The translations under genes and the position numbers were made by a program. This document shows positions 24,028-32,934 of a stretch of DNA of 64,000 nucleotides, piece by piece. A model generated the notes under the pieces. It did no database searches, was not told the origin of the DNA, and saw only the letters and a list, made by a program, of their open reading frames with translations. Numbering within the stretch: position 1 is the first letter of the stretch; the number at the start of each line of letters is the position of its first letter. The stretch comes from Methylobacterium sp. J-068. Its GTDB lineage: Bacteria; Pseudomonadota; Alphaproteobacteria; Rhizobiales; Beijerinckiaceae. The DNA lies in assembly GCF_022829445.1 (NCBI RefSeq), contig NZ_JAKSXY010000100.1, positions 1 through 64,000 of the forward strand, written 5' to 3'.

Positions 24028-24376
24028 GAAGGTGGATGTCCTTTTGTGCGCTGCCCTCGCACCCAGTCAGGATTAGAGTATAGGCACGTCTGCCCGCCTT
24101 TGCATCGCTGGTCGGCGTAGAAAGCGTCATGTTGCGAGAAATATAGGCGTGCCGAACATTCTTCCATCTTCGGTCATGAATGCTGACCGAACCGGGGCCG
24201 TTCGGACGTAACGCTTTCTTCACCCTGCTCGACGCCGGGGCCTCCACCGAAGGGGTCGTCGCGGACGCGTGTGCGCTGGCGCAACGCCGCCGCCCCGAGC
24301 CGAAGCTAGACCGCACGCCCTCGAGCCGGCGGATCGGCTTGCGGGCTGAAGGCGGAAAACCGTGACGTCCCATACG

Positions 24377-24535
24377 ATGATGTCCGAGACGGCCAGGACC
24401 CGGGTGGTTCTGGCTCTGACGCTGATCGTCTTCCTGACGACCGGCCGGGCACCCGGCATGCGGGAATTGCGCAATCCCGATGCGGAGGCGGGGTGGGGCC
24501 GCGTCGCGCATGCCCTCAAGCGGGATCTGGCGTGA
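24377..24535 (+). CDS. Possible 52-residue membrane or secreted peptide
   Basis: ATG-ATG starts a frame with a single hydrophobic stretch (VVLALTLIVFLTTG, about 10-23) and a charged tail ending HALKRDLA. Codon choice is GC-rich in third positions. No clear ribosome site precedes it, so it is tentative. The surrounding 24,028-24,693 gap holds no other gene that I can support. Confidence 0.35.
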   Translation: MMSETARTRVVLALTLIVFLTTGRAPGMRELRNPDAEAGWGRVAHALKRDLA

Positions 24536-24693
24536 CGGCGGCGGCGATCATCGGGCCGGCGCCAGGGACAAATCCGCCCGCCGGGCCGCGGCGGGTTTGA
24601 CGCGCGCGGTGGTGGGACCTACCGTCCCGCGCCTACGGGTTTGGACGCGATCGAGAGCCGTCGCGGGCGTGGGCGGAGCACGGGGCACGCGGA

Positions 24694-25113
24694 ATGGCTG
24701 GGCAGAAGACCGACGCGCGGGACGTCTATGTGGGACAGCGGATCGCCGAGCAGCGCAAGAAGGCGTCGCTGACACAGAAGCGGGTGGCCCAGAGCTTCGG
24801 AATGTCCGCCGCCCAGTTGCAGAAATACGAGAAGGGCACCAATCGCATCAGCGCGATCCATCTCGACACCTTCAGCCGGATGACGGGCATCCCGGTCTCC
24901 TATTTCTTCGACGGGATGGACCGCGGCGGCGAGGCGGCGGCGCCCGGCTTCGCGGAGGCCGAGCAGCAGCCCTACACGCCCGCCGCGACGGCCAATCCCT
25001 GGGAAGGACTTGCCGAGGTCGCGGCCCGCTACGTCGCCGAACACTTTTCCGAACAGGATAAGCAGCGGATCGTGGCCGCCGTGCAGGCCCTCGAGCGCAA
25101 GCTCGGCGGCTGA
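24694..25113 (+). CDS. XRE-family regulator upstream of metK
   Basis: This 139-residue protein has a Cro/C1-type HTH at about residues 12-68 (LTQKRVAQSFGMSAAQLQKYEKG) and an acidic linker, ending in a helical tail (EQDKQRIVAAVQALERKLGG). Small regulators of this type, with the HTH followed by a C-terminal helix, are common in alphaproteobacteria. It lies 145 nt before metK on the same strand and may regulate SAM synthesis, though this is inferred only from position. Confidence 0.9.
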   Translation: MAGQKTDARDVYVGQRIAEQRKKASLTQKRVAQSFGMSAAQLQKYEKGTNRISAIHLDTFSRMTGIPVSYFFDGMDRGGEAAAPGFAEAEQQPYTPAATANPWEGLAEVAARYVAEHFSEQDKQRIVAAVQALERKLGG

Positions 25114-25258
25114 TCTAACGTCCGTTTCGTTCTGTTTGGCGGATTTATCCGGTTTTTCGGCTTGACCGTTCGGAGTCCGACTGCCAGACACGCAGCCTTC
25201 AGACGATCGGGTGAGGCGCCGCGACATCTTGGGCGCGCCCAGACACCGGGGACCCTCC

Positions 25259-26437
25259 ATGCCGCGTTCGAACTATCTCTTCACGAGTGAGTCGGTCTCC
25301 GAAGGTCATCCCGACAAGGTCTGCGACCGGATCTCCGACACCGTCGTGGACGCCTACCTCGCCGTGATGCCGGAGGCCCGGCTCGGCGTCGAGACGCTGG
25401 CCACCACCAACCGCATCGTCATCGCGGGCGAGGTGCGCGGCCCCGATTCCGTGACCTTCGACCACTTGGAGCACCTGACCCGCGAGGCGGTGAAGGACAT
25501 CGGCTACGAGCAGTCGGGCTTCCACTGGAAGAACAACGACATCGCGATCCACCTGCACGCCCAGTCCGCCGACATCGCGCAGGGCGTGGATTCCTCGGGC
25601 AACAAGGACGAGGGCGCGGGCGACCAGGGCATCATGTTCGGCTACGCGTCCGACGAGACGCCCGAGCTGATGCCGGCGCCCATCTACTACGCCCACAAGA
25701 TCCTCAAGGACCTCGCCGACGCTCGCAAGGGCCGGCAGGGCGACGCCGCCAAGCTCGGCCCCGATGCCAAGAGCCAAGTCACCGTGCGCTACGAGAACGG
25801 CCGCCCGGTCGGCGTCACCCAGATCGTGCTCTCCACCCAACACATCGACGAGAGCCTCGACTCGGCCGACGTCCGCGCCATCGTCGAGCCCTACATCCTC
25901 GCCGCCCTGCCGCGGAACTGGGTCTCCGAGGAGACGGTCTGGCACGTGAACCCCACGGGCAAGTTCGTCATCGGCGGTCCCGACGGTGACGCCGGCCTCA
26001 CCGGCCGCAAGATCATCGTCGACACCTACGGCGGCGCGGCGCCCCACGGCGGCGGCGCCTTCTCGGGCAAGGACCCGACGAAGGTCGACCGCTCGGCCGC
26101 CTATGCGGCGCGCTACCTCGCCAAGAACGTGGTGGCGGCGGGCCTCGCCACCCGCGCCACGATCCAGCTCGCCTACGCCATCGGCGTCGCCAAGCCGCTC
26201 TCGATCTACGTCGATCTGCACGGCACCGGCCAGGTCGACGAGGCCCGGCTCGAGGACGTGCTGATGAACGCCCTCGACCTGTCGCCGCGCGGCATCCGGA
26301 CGAAGCTCGGCCTCAACAAGCCGATCTACGCCCGCACCTCGGCCTACGGCCATTTCGGCCGTGCCCCGGAGGCCGATGGCGGCTTCTCGTGGGAGCGGAC
26401 CGACCTCGCCGACAGCCTCAAGTCGGCCCTGGCCTGA
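25259..26437 (+). CDS. metK: S-adenosylmethionine synthetase
   Basis: This 392-residue cytosolic enzyme makes SAM from methionine and ATP. It begins with the signature [21 protein letters not shown], and contains the P-loop-like [19 protein letters not shown] and the nonapeptide [12 protein letters not shown]. It ends at the usual length. GGGGA lies 6 nt before the ATG at 25259; the upstream ATG at 25211 adds unrelated residues. The 145-nt leader contains a TGGGCGCGCCCA palindrome but no SAM-II riboswitch that I recognise. trmB follows after 4 nt, so SAM maker and SAM user are cotranscribed. Confidence 0.97.
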   Translation: MPRSNYLFTSESVSEGHPDKVCDRISDTVVDAYLAVMPEARLGVETLATTNRIVIAGEVRGPDSVTFDHLEHLTREAVKDIGYEQSGFHWKNNDIAIHLHAQSADIAQGVDSSGNKDEGAGDQGIMFGYASDETPELMPAPIYYAHKILKDLADARKGRQGDAAKLGPDAKSQVTVRYENGRPVGVTQIVLSTQHIDESLDSADVRAIVEPYILAALPRNWVSEETVWHVNPTGKFVIGGPDGDAGLTGRKIIVDTYGGAAPHGGGAFSGKDPTKVDRSAAYAARYLAKNVVAAGLATRATIQLAYAIGVAKPLSIYVDLHGTGQVDEARLEDVLMNALDLSPRGIRTKLGLNKPIYARTSAYGHFGRAPEADGGFSWERTDLADSLKSALA

Positions 26438-26441
26438 CCCC

Positions 26442-27200
26442 ATGAGCCTGGGGCGGGACCACCTCCCGCCCCATCCGGGCGGGCACGCGTCGGAAAACCA
26501 GGACGCGGAGGCGGCCGGGCGCGCCTTCTACGGGCGGCGCAAGGGCAAGCGCCTGCGCGCCGGTCAGGAGCAGCGCCTCGCCGAATTGCTGCCGGCCCTT
26601 CGGCTGACCTTGCCGCCAACGGGCCAAGCCCTCGATCCGAAGAGCCTGTTTCCCGTGCCGACCGACGAGGTCTGGCTGGAGATCGGCTTCGGCGGCGGCG
26701 AGCACCTCGCGGCGCAGGCGCATGCCAACCCGCGCACCGGCATCATCGGGGCCGAGCCGTTCGTGAACGGCGTCGTCAAGCTCCTGCGGGCGGTGGACGA
26801 GGGGGATCTGCGCAACGTCCGGGTCTGGGACGAGGACGCGACCGCGCTGCTGGCCGCCCTGCCCGATGCGAGCCTCGCCCGCGTCTACCTGCTCTATCCC
26901 GATCCCTGGCCCAAGCGCCGTCAGCGCAAGCGCCGCTTCGTCTCCGACGCCGCGCTCGCCGAGATCGCCCGCGTGCTGAGGCCCGGCGGCGTCTTCCGGT
27001 TCGCCAGCGACATCGACGATTACGCCGGCTGGACGCTGGTGCGCGCCGCGCGCTGCCGGGACCTCGACTGGACCGCCGGGGCGGCCTCCGACTGGACGCG
27101 CCCGTGGGCCGACTGGCCGGGCACGCGCTACGAGGCGAAGGCGCTCGCCGCCGGCCGGCCTCCGAGCTACCTCGAATTCCGCCGCGTCGCCCCCATCTGA
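26442..27200 (+). CDS. trmB: tRNA (guanine-N7-)-methyltransferase
   Basis: This 252-residue SAM-dependent enzyme makes m7G46 in tRNA. It has the SAM site EIGFGGGEHLAAQA (about 79-92), GAEPF, and the catalytic/tRNA motif LLYPDPWPKRRQRKRRF (about 150-166). The N-terminal region FYGRRKGKRLRAGQ is typical of alphaproteobacterial TrmB. The ATG at 26442 is 4 nt past the metK stop. Confidence 0.95.
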   Translation: MSLGRDHLPPHPGGHASENQDAEAAGRAFYGRRKGKRLRAGQEQRLAELLPALRLTLPPTGQALDPKSLFPVPTDEVWLEIGFGGGEHLAAQAHANPRTGIIGAEPFVNGVVKLLRAVDEGDLRNVRVWDEDATALLAALPDASLARVYLLYPDPWPKRRQRKRRFVSDAALAEIARVLRPGGVFRFASDIDDYAGWTLVRAARCRDLDWTAGAASDWTRPWADWPGTRYEAKALAAGRPPSYLEFRRVAPI

Positions 27201-27375
27201 CCTCTGCGACGATGCGCGCGGATGGCCGGGCAAGGGCCGGCGCGCGGGGTGCCCCGATATCCCGCGCTATCGACCGAGGACGGTCTTGTTCCGTCCGATC
27301 TTCGGTTGTCTGATGGCGCCCGACCGGGTTTCGGGCCGGTGGCGCGCGGTTGGCCCCGCTGAGCGAGGATGTGGA

Positions 27376-29151
27376 GTGCAGGACGCATCGAACCCACCCT
27401 CGAGCGCCGGCGGACCTTCGAGCGGCGAGGGGGGTGACGCCCCGGGTGCGGACCTCCACGGGATCGCGTTCGCGCAGGCGCCGGTCGGTATCCTCGTCGT
27501 CGACGGTGCGGGTCTGATCCGCGAGGCCAACCCCGCCCTCTGCGACCTCCTCGGCTACGCCGCCGGGACGCTGGACGGGCGCGCCCTCTCCGTCCTCGGG
27601 GCCGTGGCGCAACGCAGCTGCATCCGGCGCTGGCTGCGGGCGGACGGCACCGGCCTCGACCTGCGCATCCGGCCATCCCCGGCGCGCGGCGACTTCCGGG
27701 TCCTGATCGCCGAGGCCGTGGATGCGGACGAGGTGGTGCGGGCCGAGGAGAACCGCGCCGCCCTGACCGCCGCCGGCCTCGGCGAATGGCGCTACGACTT
27801 CGCCGACGGGCAGGTCGCGCTCTCGCGCCGGGCGGCGCACATCCTCGGCTTCGCCCCCGGCGCGGCCGTGAGCTGGGCGACGATGCAGGCGGCCCTGGAG
27901 GGCGGCGAGACCGGCCGCATCCGGGCCCAGGTCCGCGCCTCCTTGCGCGAGACCAAGCCCTTCGCCCTCGAATGCCGCCTGCGCCGGGACAGCGACGGGG
28001 TCGCGATCGACGCCGAGGTGCGGGGCCAGGCGATCCTCGGTCCGGAGGGCGGGCGGCGCCCGATCGCCGTGGTCGGCGTGATCGAGGACGTCACCACCCG
28101 GGTCGAGGCGCGTAACGCCCTGCGCGACGGCGAGCAGCGCCTGCGCATCGCCACGTCGCTCGCGGCTTTGGGCATCTTCGAGTGGCACATGCTCGACGAC
28201 CAGGCCGTCTGGGAGAACGAGCGCATGTTCGCGATCTTCGGACGCCGTCCCTCCGACGGTGCCCTGGGCAAGCGTGAATTCCTCGACGCCGTGCTCCACC
28301 CGGAGGACCGTCCGGCCTTCCGCGCCGCCATCACCCGCGCGCTGCGCGAGGACAGCGTCCTGGAGGCCACGGGCCGCATCCGCCGGCTCAGCGACGGGGC
28401 CTGGCGGATCCTCGACTTCGCCGGGCGCTTCGAGCGCGACGCCCCCCACCGCCTGCCGCGCCGGCTGATCGGGGTCGTGGCCGACGTGACCGAGCGCCGC
28501 CTCGCCGAGGAGCGCCAGACGCTGCTGATCCGCGAGCTTCACCACCGGGTGAAGAACACCCTCGCCACGGTGCAGGCCATCGTCGGATCGACCGCCCGCA
28601 CCGCCTCCAGCATCGAGAGCTTCTACGAAGCCTTCGTCGGGCGGATCATGTCGCTGGCCCACACCCACTCGGTCCTCACCGAGGACACCTGGCAGACCGC
28701 CTCCCTGCGCAGCCTCCTGGCCAACGAGCTCAAGCCCTATGCGGAGGGGAGTCTGGACGGGTCGGCGGATGGGGATGCCCGGATCCAGCTCGTCGGCCCG
28801 CCCGTCGACATGTCCTCCGAGGTCGCGGTGCCGATCGGCATGGCGATCCACGAACTCACCACCAATGCGGCCAAGTACGGCGCGCTGTCCACCCGCGACG
28901 GCCGGGTCTCGATCGCCTGGGCGCTCGAACCCGGCGGCCCGGCCGGCACCTTGCGCTTCTCCTGGGTGGAGAGCGGCGGGCCGCCGGTGAGCCCCCCGAC
29001 GCGCCAGGGCTTCGGCTCGCGCCTGCTCCAGCGCGTGCTGACCGCTCAAGTCCGGGCCGAGGTGACGATGACCTATCCGCCCGAAGGCTTCGCGCTGACC
29101 ATGCTGGCGCCGCTGCCCGCCCGTAACGACGCGCTGAACCCGCTGGCCTGA
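27376..29151 (+). CDS. PAS-containing HWE-family histidine kinase
   Basis: A GTG at 27376 preceded by GAGGA gives a soluble protein of 591 residues; an ATG at 27286 is the alternative. Three PAS-like modules are visible (about 27-120, 135-255 and 260-375, each ending in a PAC-like segment such as GVVADVTERRLAEE). The kinase core has the phosphoacceptor in ELHHRVKNTLATVQAI and the N-box HELTTNAAKYGALS, the hallmark of HWE/HisKA_2 kinases linked to light or general-stress signalling in alphaproteobacteria. No LOV cysteine motif is seen. No response regulator lies next to it. Confidence 0.88.
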   Translation: MQDASNPPSSAGGPSSGEGGDAPGADLHGIAFAQAPVGILVVDGAGLIREANPALCDLLGYAAGTLDGRALSVLGAVAQRSCIRRWLRADGTGLDLRIRPSPARGDFRVLIAEAVDADEVVRAEENRAALTAAGLGEWRYDFADGQVALSRRAAHILGFAPGAAVSWATMQAALEGGETGRIRAQVRASLRETKPFALECRLRRDSDGVAIDAEVRGQAILGPEGGRRPIAVVGVIEDVTTRVEARNALRDGEQRLRIATSLAALGIFEWHMLDDQAVWENERMFAIFGRRPSDGALGKREFLDAVLHPEDRPAFRAAITRALREDSVLEATGRIRRLSDGAWRILDFAGRFERDAPHRLPRRLIGVVADVTERRLAEERQTLLIRELHHRVKNTLATVQAIVGSTARTASSIESFYEAFVGRIMSLAHTHSVLTEDTWQTASLRSLLANELKPYAEGSLDGSADGDARIQLVGPPVDMSSEVAVPIGMAIHELTTNAAKYGALSTRDGRVSIAWALEPGGPAGTLRFSWVESGGPPVSPPTRQGFGSRLLQRVLTAQVRAEVTMTYPPEGFALTMLAPLPARNDALNPLA

Positions 29152-29173
29152 CCTCCGGGCGTTTGCGGGACGC

Positions 29174-30193
29174 TCAGGCCGCGCCGCGCGCGTCGGTTTC
29201 CCCGCCGGCCTCGACGAAGGCCTTGAGTTCGTCCAGCGACGCGAAGGTGTAGCGCCCGCGCGGCGTCTCGGCCTCGATCACCCCGGTGGAATACATCACG
29301 TAGGTGTTGCCCCCCGACGCGTAGGTGCCCACCACCTGCCGCTCGGCCTCGGTGAAGGGCGCCTCCTCGACCGGCGTCGGCTCGGGCACCGGGTCGGGCG
29401 CGGCGGCCGGAAGCTCGGTGAACTCCGCCGGCTCGGCGAGGGCGGGACGCAGTGGCGGCGGCTCCTCCGGCTGCGGATCGGCGGGCGGCGCCGGTTCGGG
29501 CCGGATCTCGAGGATCGGTTCCGCATAGGGCGCCTGCTGGACATGCGGCGCCGGCTCGACATGCGGCGCCGGCTCGACGTGGGGCGCGGGCTCGGACTCG
29601 ACGAAACGGGGTGCGTCCGAGTCGGGCAGCGCGAACAGCAACTCCTCCTCGGTCGGGTGAGCCGGGGCGGGCGCCACGGCGGTGTCCGGGTGCGGGGCGG
29701 TGTCCGGGTGCGTCCGCTCGGGCGTGGGCTCCGCATGTGTCTCGTGCGGGGGCAGAAGGTCCGGCAGCAGCGGCTCGGCGGAGGCAAGGTCCGCGGCGGA
29801 CGGCTCGGGCGCGGGCGGCGGCGCGGGGTCGAAGAAGCTCGGCTCCCGGCCGGCGCGCAGGGTGGCCGCGCCGCCGAGACCCGCCGCGGTCAGGCCGCCG
29901 AGGCTCGCGGCGGTGGCGGCGAGGCTCGGCCGTTGGCGCGCGGGCTCGGCGCCCTCCGGGTCGAGGCCGGGCGCCTCGGCGCGCGGCGCGGCGCGCCAGG
30001 CCCGCTCCAGGCTGCGCAGGCCGCGCGCGACGACGGCGAGGCCGAGCACGACGGCCCCGGCCGAGGCCGTGGTCGCGCCCGCGATGGTCATGGCGAGGCC
30101 GCTCTCCAGCCGCACGAAGGGGAACCCCTGGATGACCGACACGATGCCACCGACGATCATGACGGCGGCCAGCGCGAACAGCGCGATGCTCAT
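29174..30193 (-). CDS. Membrane protein with Pro/Glu-rich repeat region, unknown function
   Basis: This 339-residue protein has two N-terminal membrane helices (about 3-22 and 30-55). A long Pro/Ala/Glu-rich disordered stretch contains three EPAPHV hexapeptides from 18-bp DNA repeats. It ends in a small conserved-looking module (VGTYASGGNTYVMYSTGVIEA, then ELKAFVEAG). The ATG at 30193 has GAGAAG upstream. The C-terminal module could be a SHOCT- or SPOR-like binding unit, but I do not recognise it. It faces sodB. Confidence 0.75.
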   Translation of the reverse strand: MSIALFALAAVMIVGGIVSVIQGFPFVRLESGLAMTIAGATTASAGAVVLGLAVVARGLRSLERAWRAAPRAEAPGLDPEGAEPARQRPSLAATAASLGGLTAAGLGGAATLRAGREPSFFDPAPPPAPEPSAADLASAEPLLPDLLPPHETHAEPTPERTHPDTAPHPDTAVAPAPAHPTEEELLFALPDSDAPRFVESEPAPHVEPAPHVEPAPHVQQAPYAEPILEIRPEPAPPADPQPEEPPPLRPALAEPAEFTELPAAAPDPVPEPTPVEEAPFTEAERQVVGTYASGGNTYVMYSTGVIEAETPRGRYTFASLDELKAFVEAGGETDARGAA

Positions 30194-30430
30194 GGACTTC
30201 TCGACAAACGCCTGCACTCCGCGTGCGGCGCGCACACTAAAGGCCTGACCGGCATTTGCAAAATCCCGGCTTCCACGAAATCGACCGGACAGGCGATGCG
30301 CCGGCCCGCCCCATCGCGGGCATCGACTTCGCCGAGGCACCGACTTAGGTAACGGCGCGTTGGTGCGGAGACGGTGCGCCGGTTGGCGCGCGCCGTCCCG
30401 CCCGATGTCTCACGAGCCGGAGAGTTGCCC

Positions 30431-31030
30431 ATGACCTTCACCCTGCCCGAACTGCCCTACGCCTACGACGCGCTCGGCCCCTACATGTCGAAGGAAACCC
30501 TCGAGTTTCACCACGACAAGCACCACAAGGCCTATGTCGACACGGGCAACAAGCTGCTCGAGGGCACGGGTCTCGAGGGCAAGAGCGTCGAGGAGGTCCT
30601 GACCTCGGCCTACGGCAACAACCAGCCGCTCTTCAACAATGCCGGCCAGCACTACAACCACATCCATTTCTGGCAGTGGATGAAGCCCAATGGCGGCGGC
30701 GCCGTGCCGGGCGCGCTCGCCAAGAAGATCGACGAGGACCTCGGCGGCCTCGAGAAGTTCAAGGCCGACTTCATCCAGGCCGGCATCGGCCAGTTCGGCT
30801 CCGGCTGGGCCTGGCTCGCGGTCAAGGACGGCAAGCTCGCCATCATGAAGACCCCGAACGGTGAGAACCCGCTGGTCCACGGCGCCAAGCCGATCCTCGG
30901 CGTCGACGTCTGGGAGCACTCCTACTACATCGATTACCGCAACCGCCGCCCCGACTACCTCAAGGCGTTCATCGAGAACCTGGTGAACTGGGAGCACGTC
31001 GAGAAGATGTACGGCGAGGCGACGGCGTAA
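30431..31030 (+). CDS. sodB: Superoxide dismutase (Fe/Mn)
   Basis: This 199-residue enzyme converts superoxide to peroxide and oxygen. Motifs are LPYAYDALGPYMSKETLEFHHDKHHKAY (first His ligands, split by family), NNAGQHYNHIHFW, and the metal-site DVWEHSYYIDY (about 158-168). QFGSGWAWL is typical of the Fe type, but metal choice cannot be settled. GGAG precedes the ATG at 30431. No signal peptide, so cytosolic. Confidence 0.96.
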   Translation: MTFTLPELPYAYDALGPYMSKETLEFHHDKHHKAYVDTGNKLLEGTGLEGKSVEEVLTSAYGNNQPLFNNAGQHYNHIHFWQWMKPNGGGAVPGALAKKIDEDLGGLEKFKADFIQAGIGQFGSGWAWLAVKDGKLAIMKTPNGENPLVHGAKPILGVDVWEHSYYIDYRNRRPDYLKAFIENLVNWEHVEKMYGEATA

Positions 31031-31103
31031 GGCCTACCCGCGCCGATACGGGCTCGCGGCGACACCACCGCCCCCGACACACGGCCTCCAAGCAGAACAG
31101 GTC

Positions 31104-31125
31104 CCTCTCCCCTTGTGGGGAGAGG
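31104..31125. repeat. CCTCTCC-type intergenic palindrome, copy 4
   Basis: A perfect 9-bp stem, CCTCTCCCC/GGGGAGAGG, with a TTGT loop lies 73 nt past sodB. It may terminate sodB. Confidence 0.55.
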
Positions 31126-31169
31126 TTCGGCGTGGGGGCCGGGGCCGTCATCGGTCGACCGAGGGCCGC

Positions 31170-31229
31170 GCGGCGCTTGGCGGCCGAGCGCTTGGCGGCC
31201 GAGCACTTGGCAGCCTAGCACTCGGCAAT
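31170..31229. repeat. 15-bp tandem repeat in the murJ leader
   Basis: About four degenerate units of GCGCTTGGCGGCCGA occur in non-coding sequence 100-160 nt before murJ. Decay increases toward the 3' end. Confidence 0.65.
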
Positions 31230-31327
31230 CTGTGGCTGCGCCGGCTGGGTTCGCGTTTGCGCCCCGCCGCCCGGCATGGTCTAGGGCTCGCCCATCGCAT
31301 CCGAGCCCCCCGTCCGGCAGCCCATCC

Positions 31328-32863
31328 ATGATCCGCAGCATCCTCTCCGTCGGCGGCTGGACGCTGGTCTCGCGCGTCACCGGATTCGCCCGCGACGTGG
31401 TCATGGCCGCGATCCTGGGCGCCGGGCCGGTGGCCGACGCCTTCGTGGTGGCGTTCCGCCTGCCGAACCACTTCCGCGCGATCTTCGGCGAGGGCGCCTT
31501 CAACACGGCGTTCGTGCCGAGCTATGCCGGCCTGTCCGAGACCGAGAAGGCCGAGACCGGGGCCGCCCGGCGCTTCGCCGACCGCATCTTCACGTTGATG
31601 CTCCTCGTGCAGGTCGCCTTCCTGGCGCTGGCCATGCCGGCGATGCCCCTCGTGGTGCGGGCCCTCGCGCCGGGCTTCTCCGAGGACCCGGAGCGCTTCG
31701 CGCTGGCCGTCTCGCTGACCCGGATCACCTTCCCCTACCTCCTGTTCATGACGCTGGTGACCCTGTTCTCGGGGTTGCTCAACGCACACCGGCGCTTCGC
31801 CGTGGCGGCCGGCGCGCCGGTGCTCCTCAACCTGTCCATGCTGGCGGCCCTCGCGCTTTCCGCGTTCTTCCCGAACGCCGCCTACGCCGCCGCCTGGGGC
31901 GTCACGGTCTCGGGCGTGCTGCAACTGGCGCTCGTCTGGTGGGATTGCCGGCGCGCCGGCATCGCGCCCGGGCTGACGACGCCCACCCTGCGCGACCCGG
32001 CCATGCGGCGCTTCTTCCGGGTGCTGGGGCCGGCGGTGATCGGCTCGGCGGGGTTCCAGATCGCCTCGTTCGCCGACACCATCATCGCGAGCTTCCTGCC
32101 CACCGGCGCGGTCTCGGCCCTGTACTACGCCGACCGGCTCTACCAGTTGCCCTTCGGGGTCATCGCCATCGCGGCCGGCACGGTGCTGCTGCCCGAGATG
32201 AGCCGGCGCATCGCGGGCGGCGACGTCGCCGGGGCGCACGCGGCGCAGAACCGGGCGGCGGGCTTCTCCCTCGCCCTCTCGGCGCCCTTCACGGTGGCCT
32301 TCCTCACCCTGCCGGCCCTCATCATGACGGCCCTGTTCCAGCGTGGCGCCTTCGGGGCGGAGGATGCCGCGCGCGCCGCCTCGGTGCTCGCCGCCTACGG
32401 ATTGGCGCTGCCCGCCGTAGTGCTCCTGCGCAGCGCGCTGGCGAGCTTCTACGCCCGCCAGGACACGATGACGCCGCTCATCGCCTCGCTCTCGGCCATC
32501 GCCATCAACGTGGCCCTGAAGGTGGTGCTGACCGGGCCCTACGGCGTCACCGGCCTCGCGCTCGCGACCGCCATCGGGCAGTGGATCAACCTCGCGATCC
32601 TGGTGGCGCTGGCCTGGCGGCGCGGCTGGATGGCGCCGGGCCGGACGCTCGGCGTCACCGCCCTCGGGGTGGTGGTGGCCTGTGCCGCGCTGGCCGCCAC
32701 CGCCCGCTATGGCCTGCCGCTGGTCGAGGCGGCGGTGCCGGCCCTGCCGCGCCTGCGCGAGATCGCCGTCCTGAGCGTCCTCGGGCTCGCCGGAACGCTG
32801 GTCTACGCGGTGCTGTTGTTGGGAACGCTGCGCCTGTTCGGACTTCGCATGACGCGCGCCTGA
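31328..32863 (+). CDS. murJ: Lipid II flippase MurJ
   Basis: This 511-residue MOP-superfamily protein with about 14 membrane helices moves the peptidoglycan precursor lipid II across the inner membrane. It has TLVSRVTGFARDVVMAAILGAG at the N-terminus (split across helix 1), the conserved FGEGAFNTAFVPSY motif, and FYARQDTMTPLIAS in the second half. The ATG at 31328 matches MurJ family starts. The stop is 71 nt from the convergent AsmA gene, with a REP-like element between. Confidence 0.95.
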   Translation: MIRSILSVGGWTLVSRVTGFARDVVMAAILGAGPVADAFVVAFRLPNHFRAIFGEGAFNTAFVPSYAGLSETEKAETGAARRFADRIFTLMLLVQVAFLALAMPAMPLVVRALAPGFSEDPERFALAVSLTRITFPYLLFMTLVTLFSGLLNAHRRFAVAAGAPVLLNLSMLAALALSAFFPNAAYAAAWGVTVSGVLQLALVWWDCRRAGIAPGLTTPTLRDPAMRRFFRVLGPAVIGSAGFQIASFADTIIASFLPTGAVSALYYADRLYQLPFGVIAIAAGTVLLPEMSRRIAGGDVAGAHAAQNRAAGFSLALSAPFTVAFLTLPALIMTALFQRGAFGAEDAARAASVLAAYGLALPAVVLLRSALASFYARQDTMTPLIASLSAIAINVALKVVLTGPYGVTGLALATAIGQWINLAILVALAWRRGWMAPGRTLGVTALGVVVACAALAATARYGLPLVEAAVPALPRLREIAVLSVLGLAGTLVYAVLLLGTLRLFGLRMTRA

Positions 32864-32877
32864 GGAGACCGCATGCC

Positions 32878-32912
32878 CGAATCCGCCATCCCGACGGGAT
32901 CGACCGGATTTG
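32878..32912. repeat. REP-like palindromic repeat, family A, copy 2
   Basis: The core AATCCGCCATCCCGACGGGAT, followed by CGACCGGATTTGG, lies between the convergent murJ and AsmA-like genes. Both arms (ATCCC/GGGAT inside AATCCG/CGGATT) can pair. Confidence 0.6.
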
Positions 32913-32934
32913 GCGTGACCCCGGATGCAGAGCG

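Noticed and set aside
24180-24365. 61-residue plus-strand frame
   Set aside because: No ribosome site and no domain; the sequence reads as random GC-rich translation.
25114-25258. SAM-II riboswitch in the metK leader
   Set aside because: I could not find the characteristic pseudoknot elements; only a short palindrome is visible.
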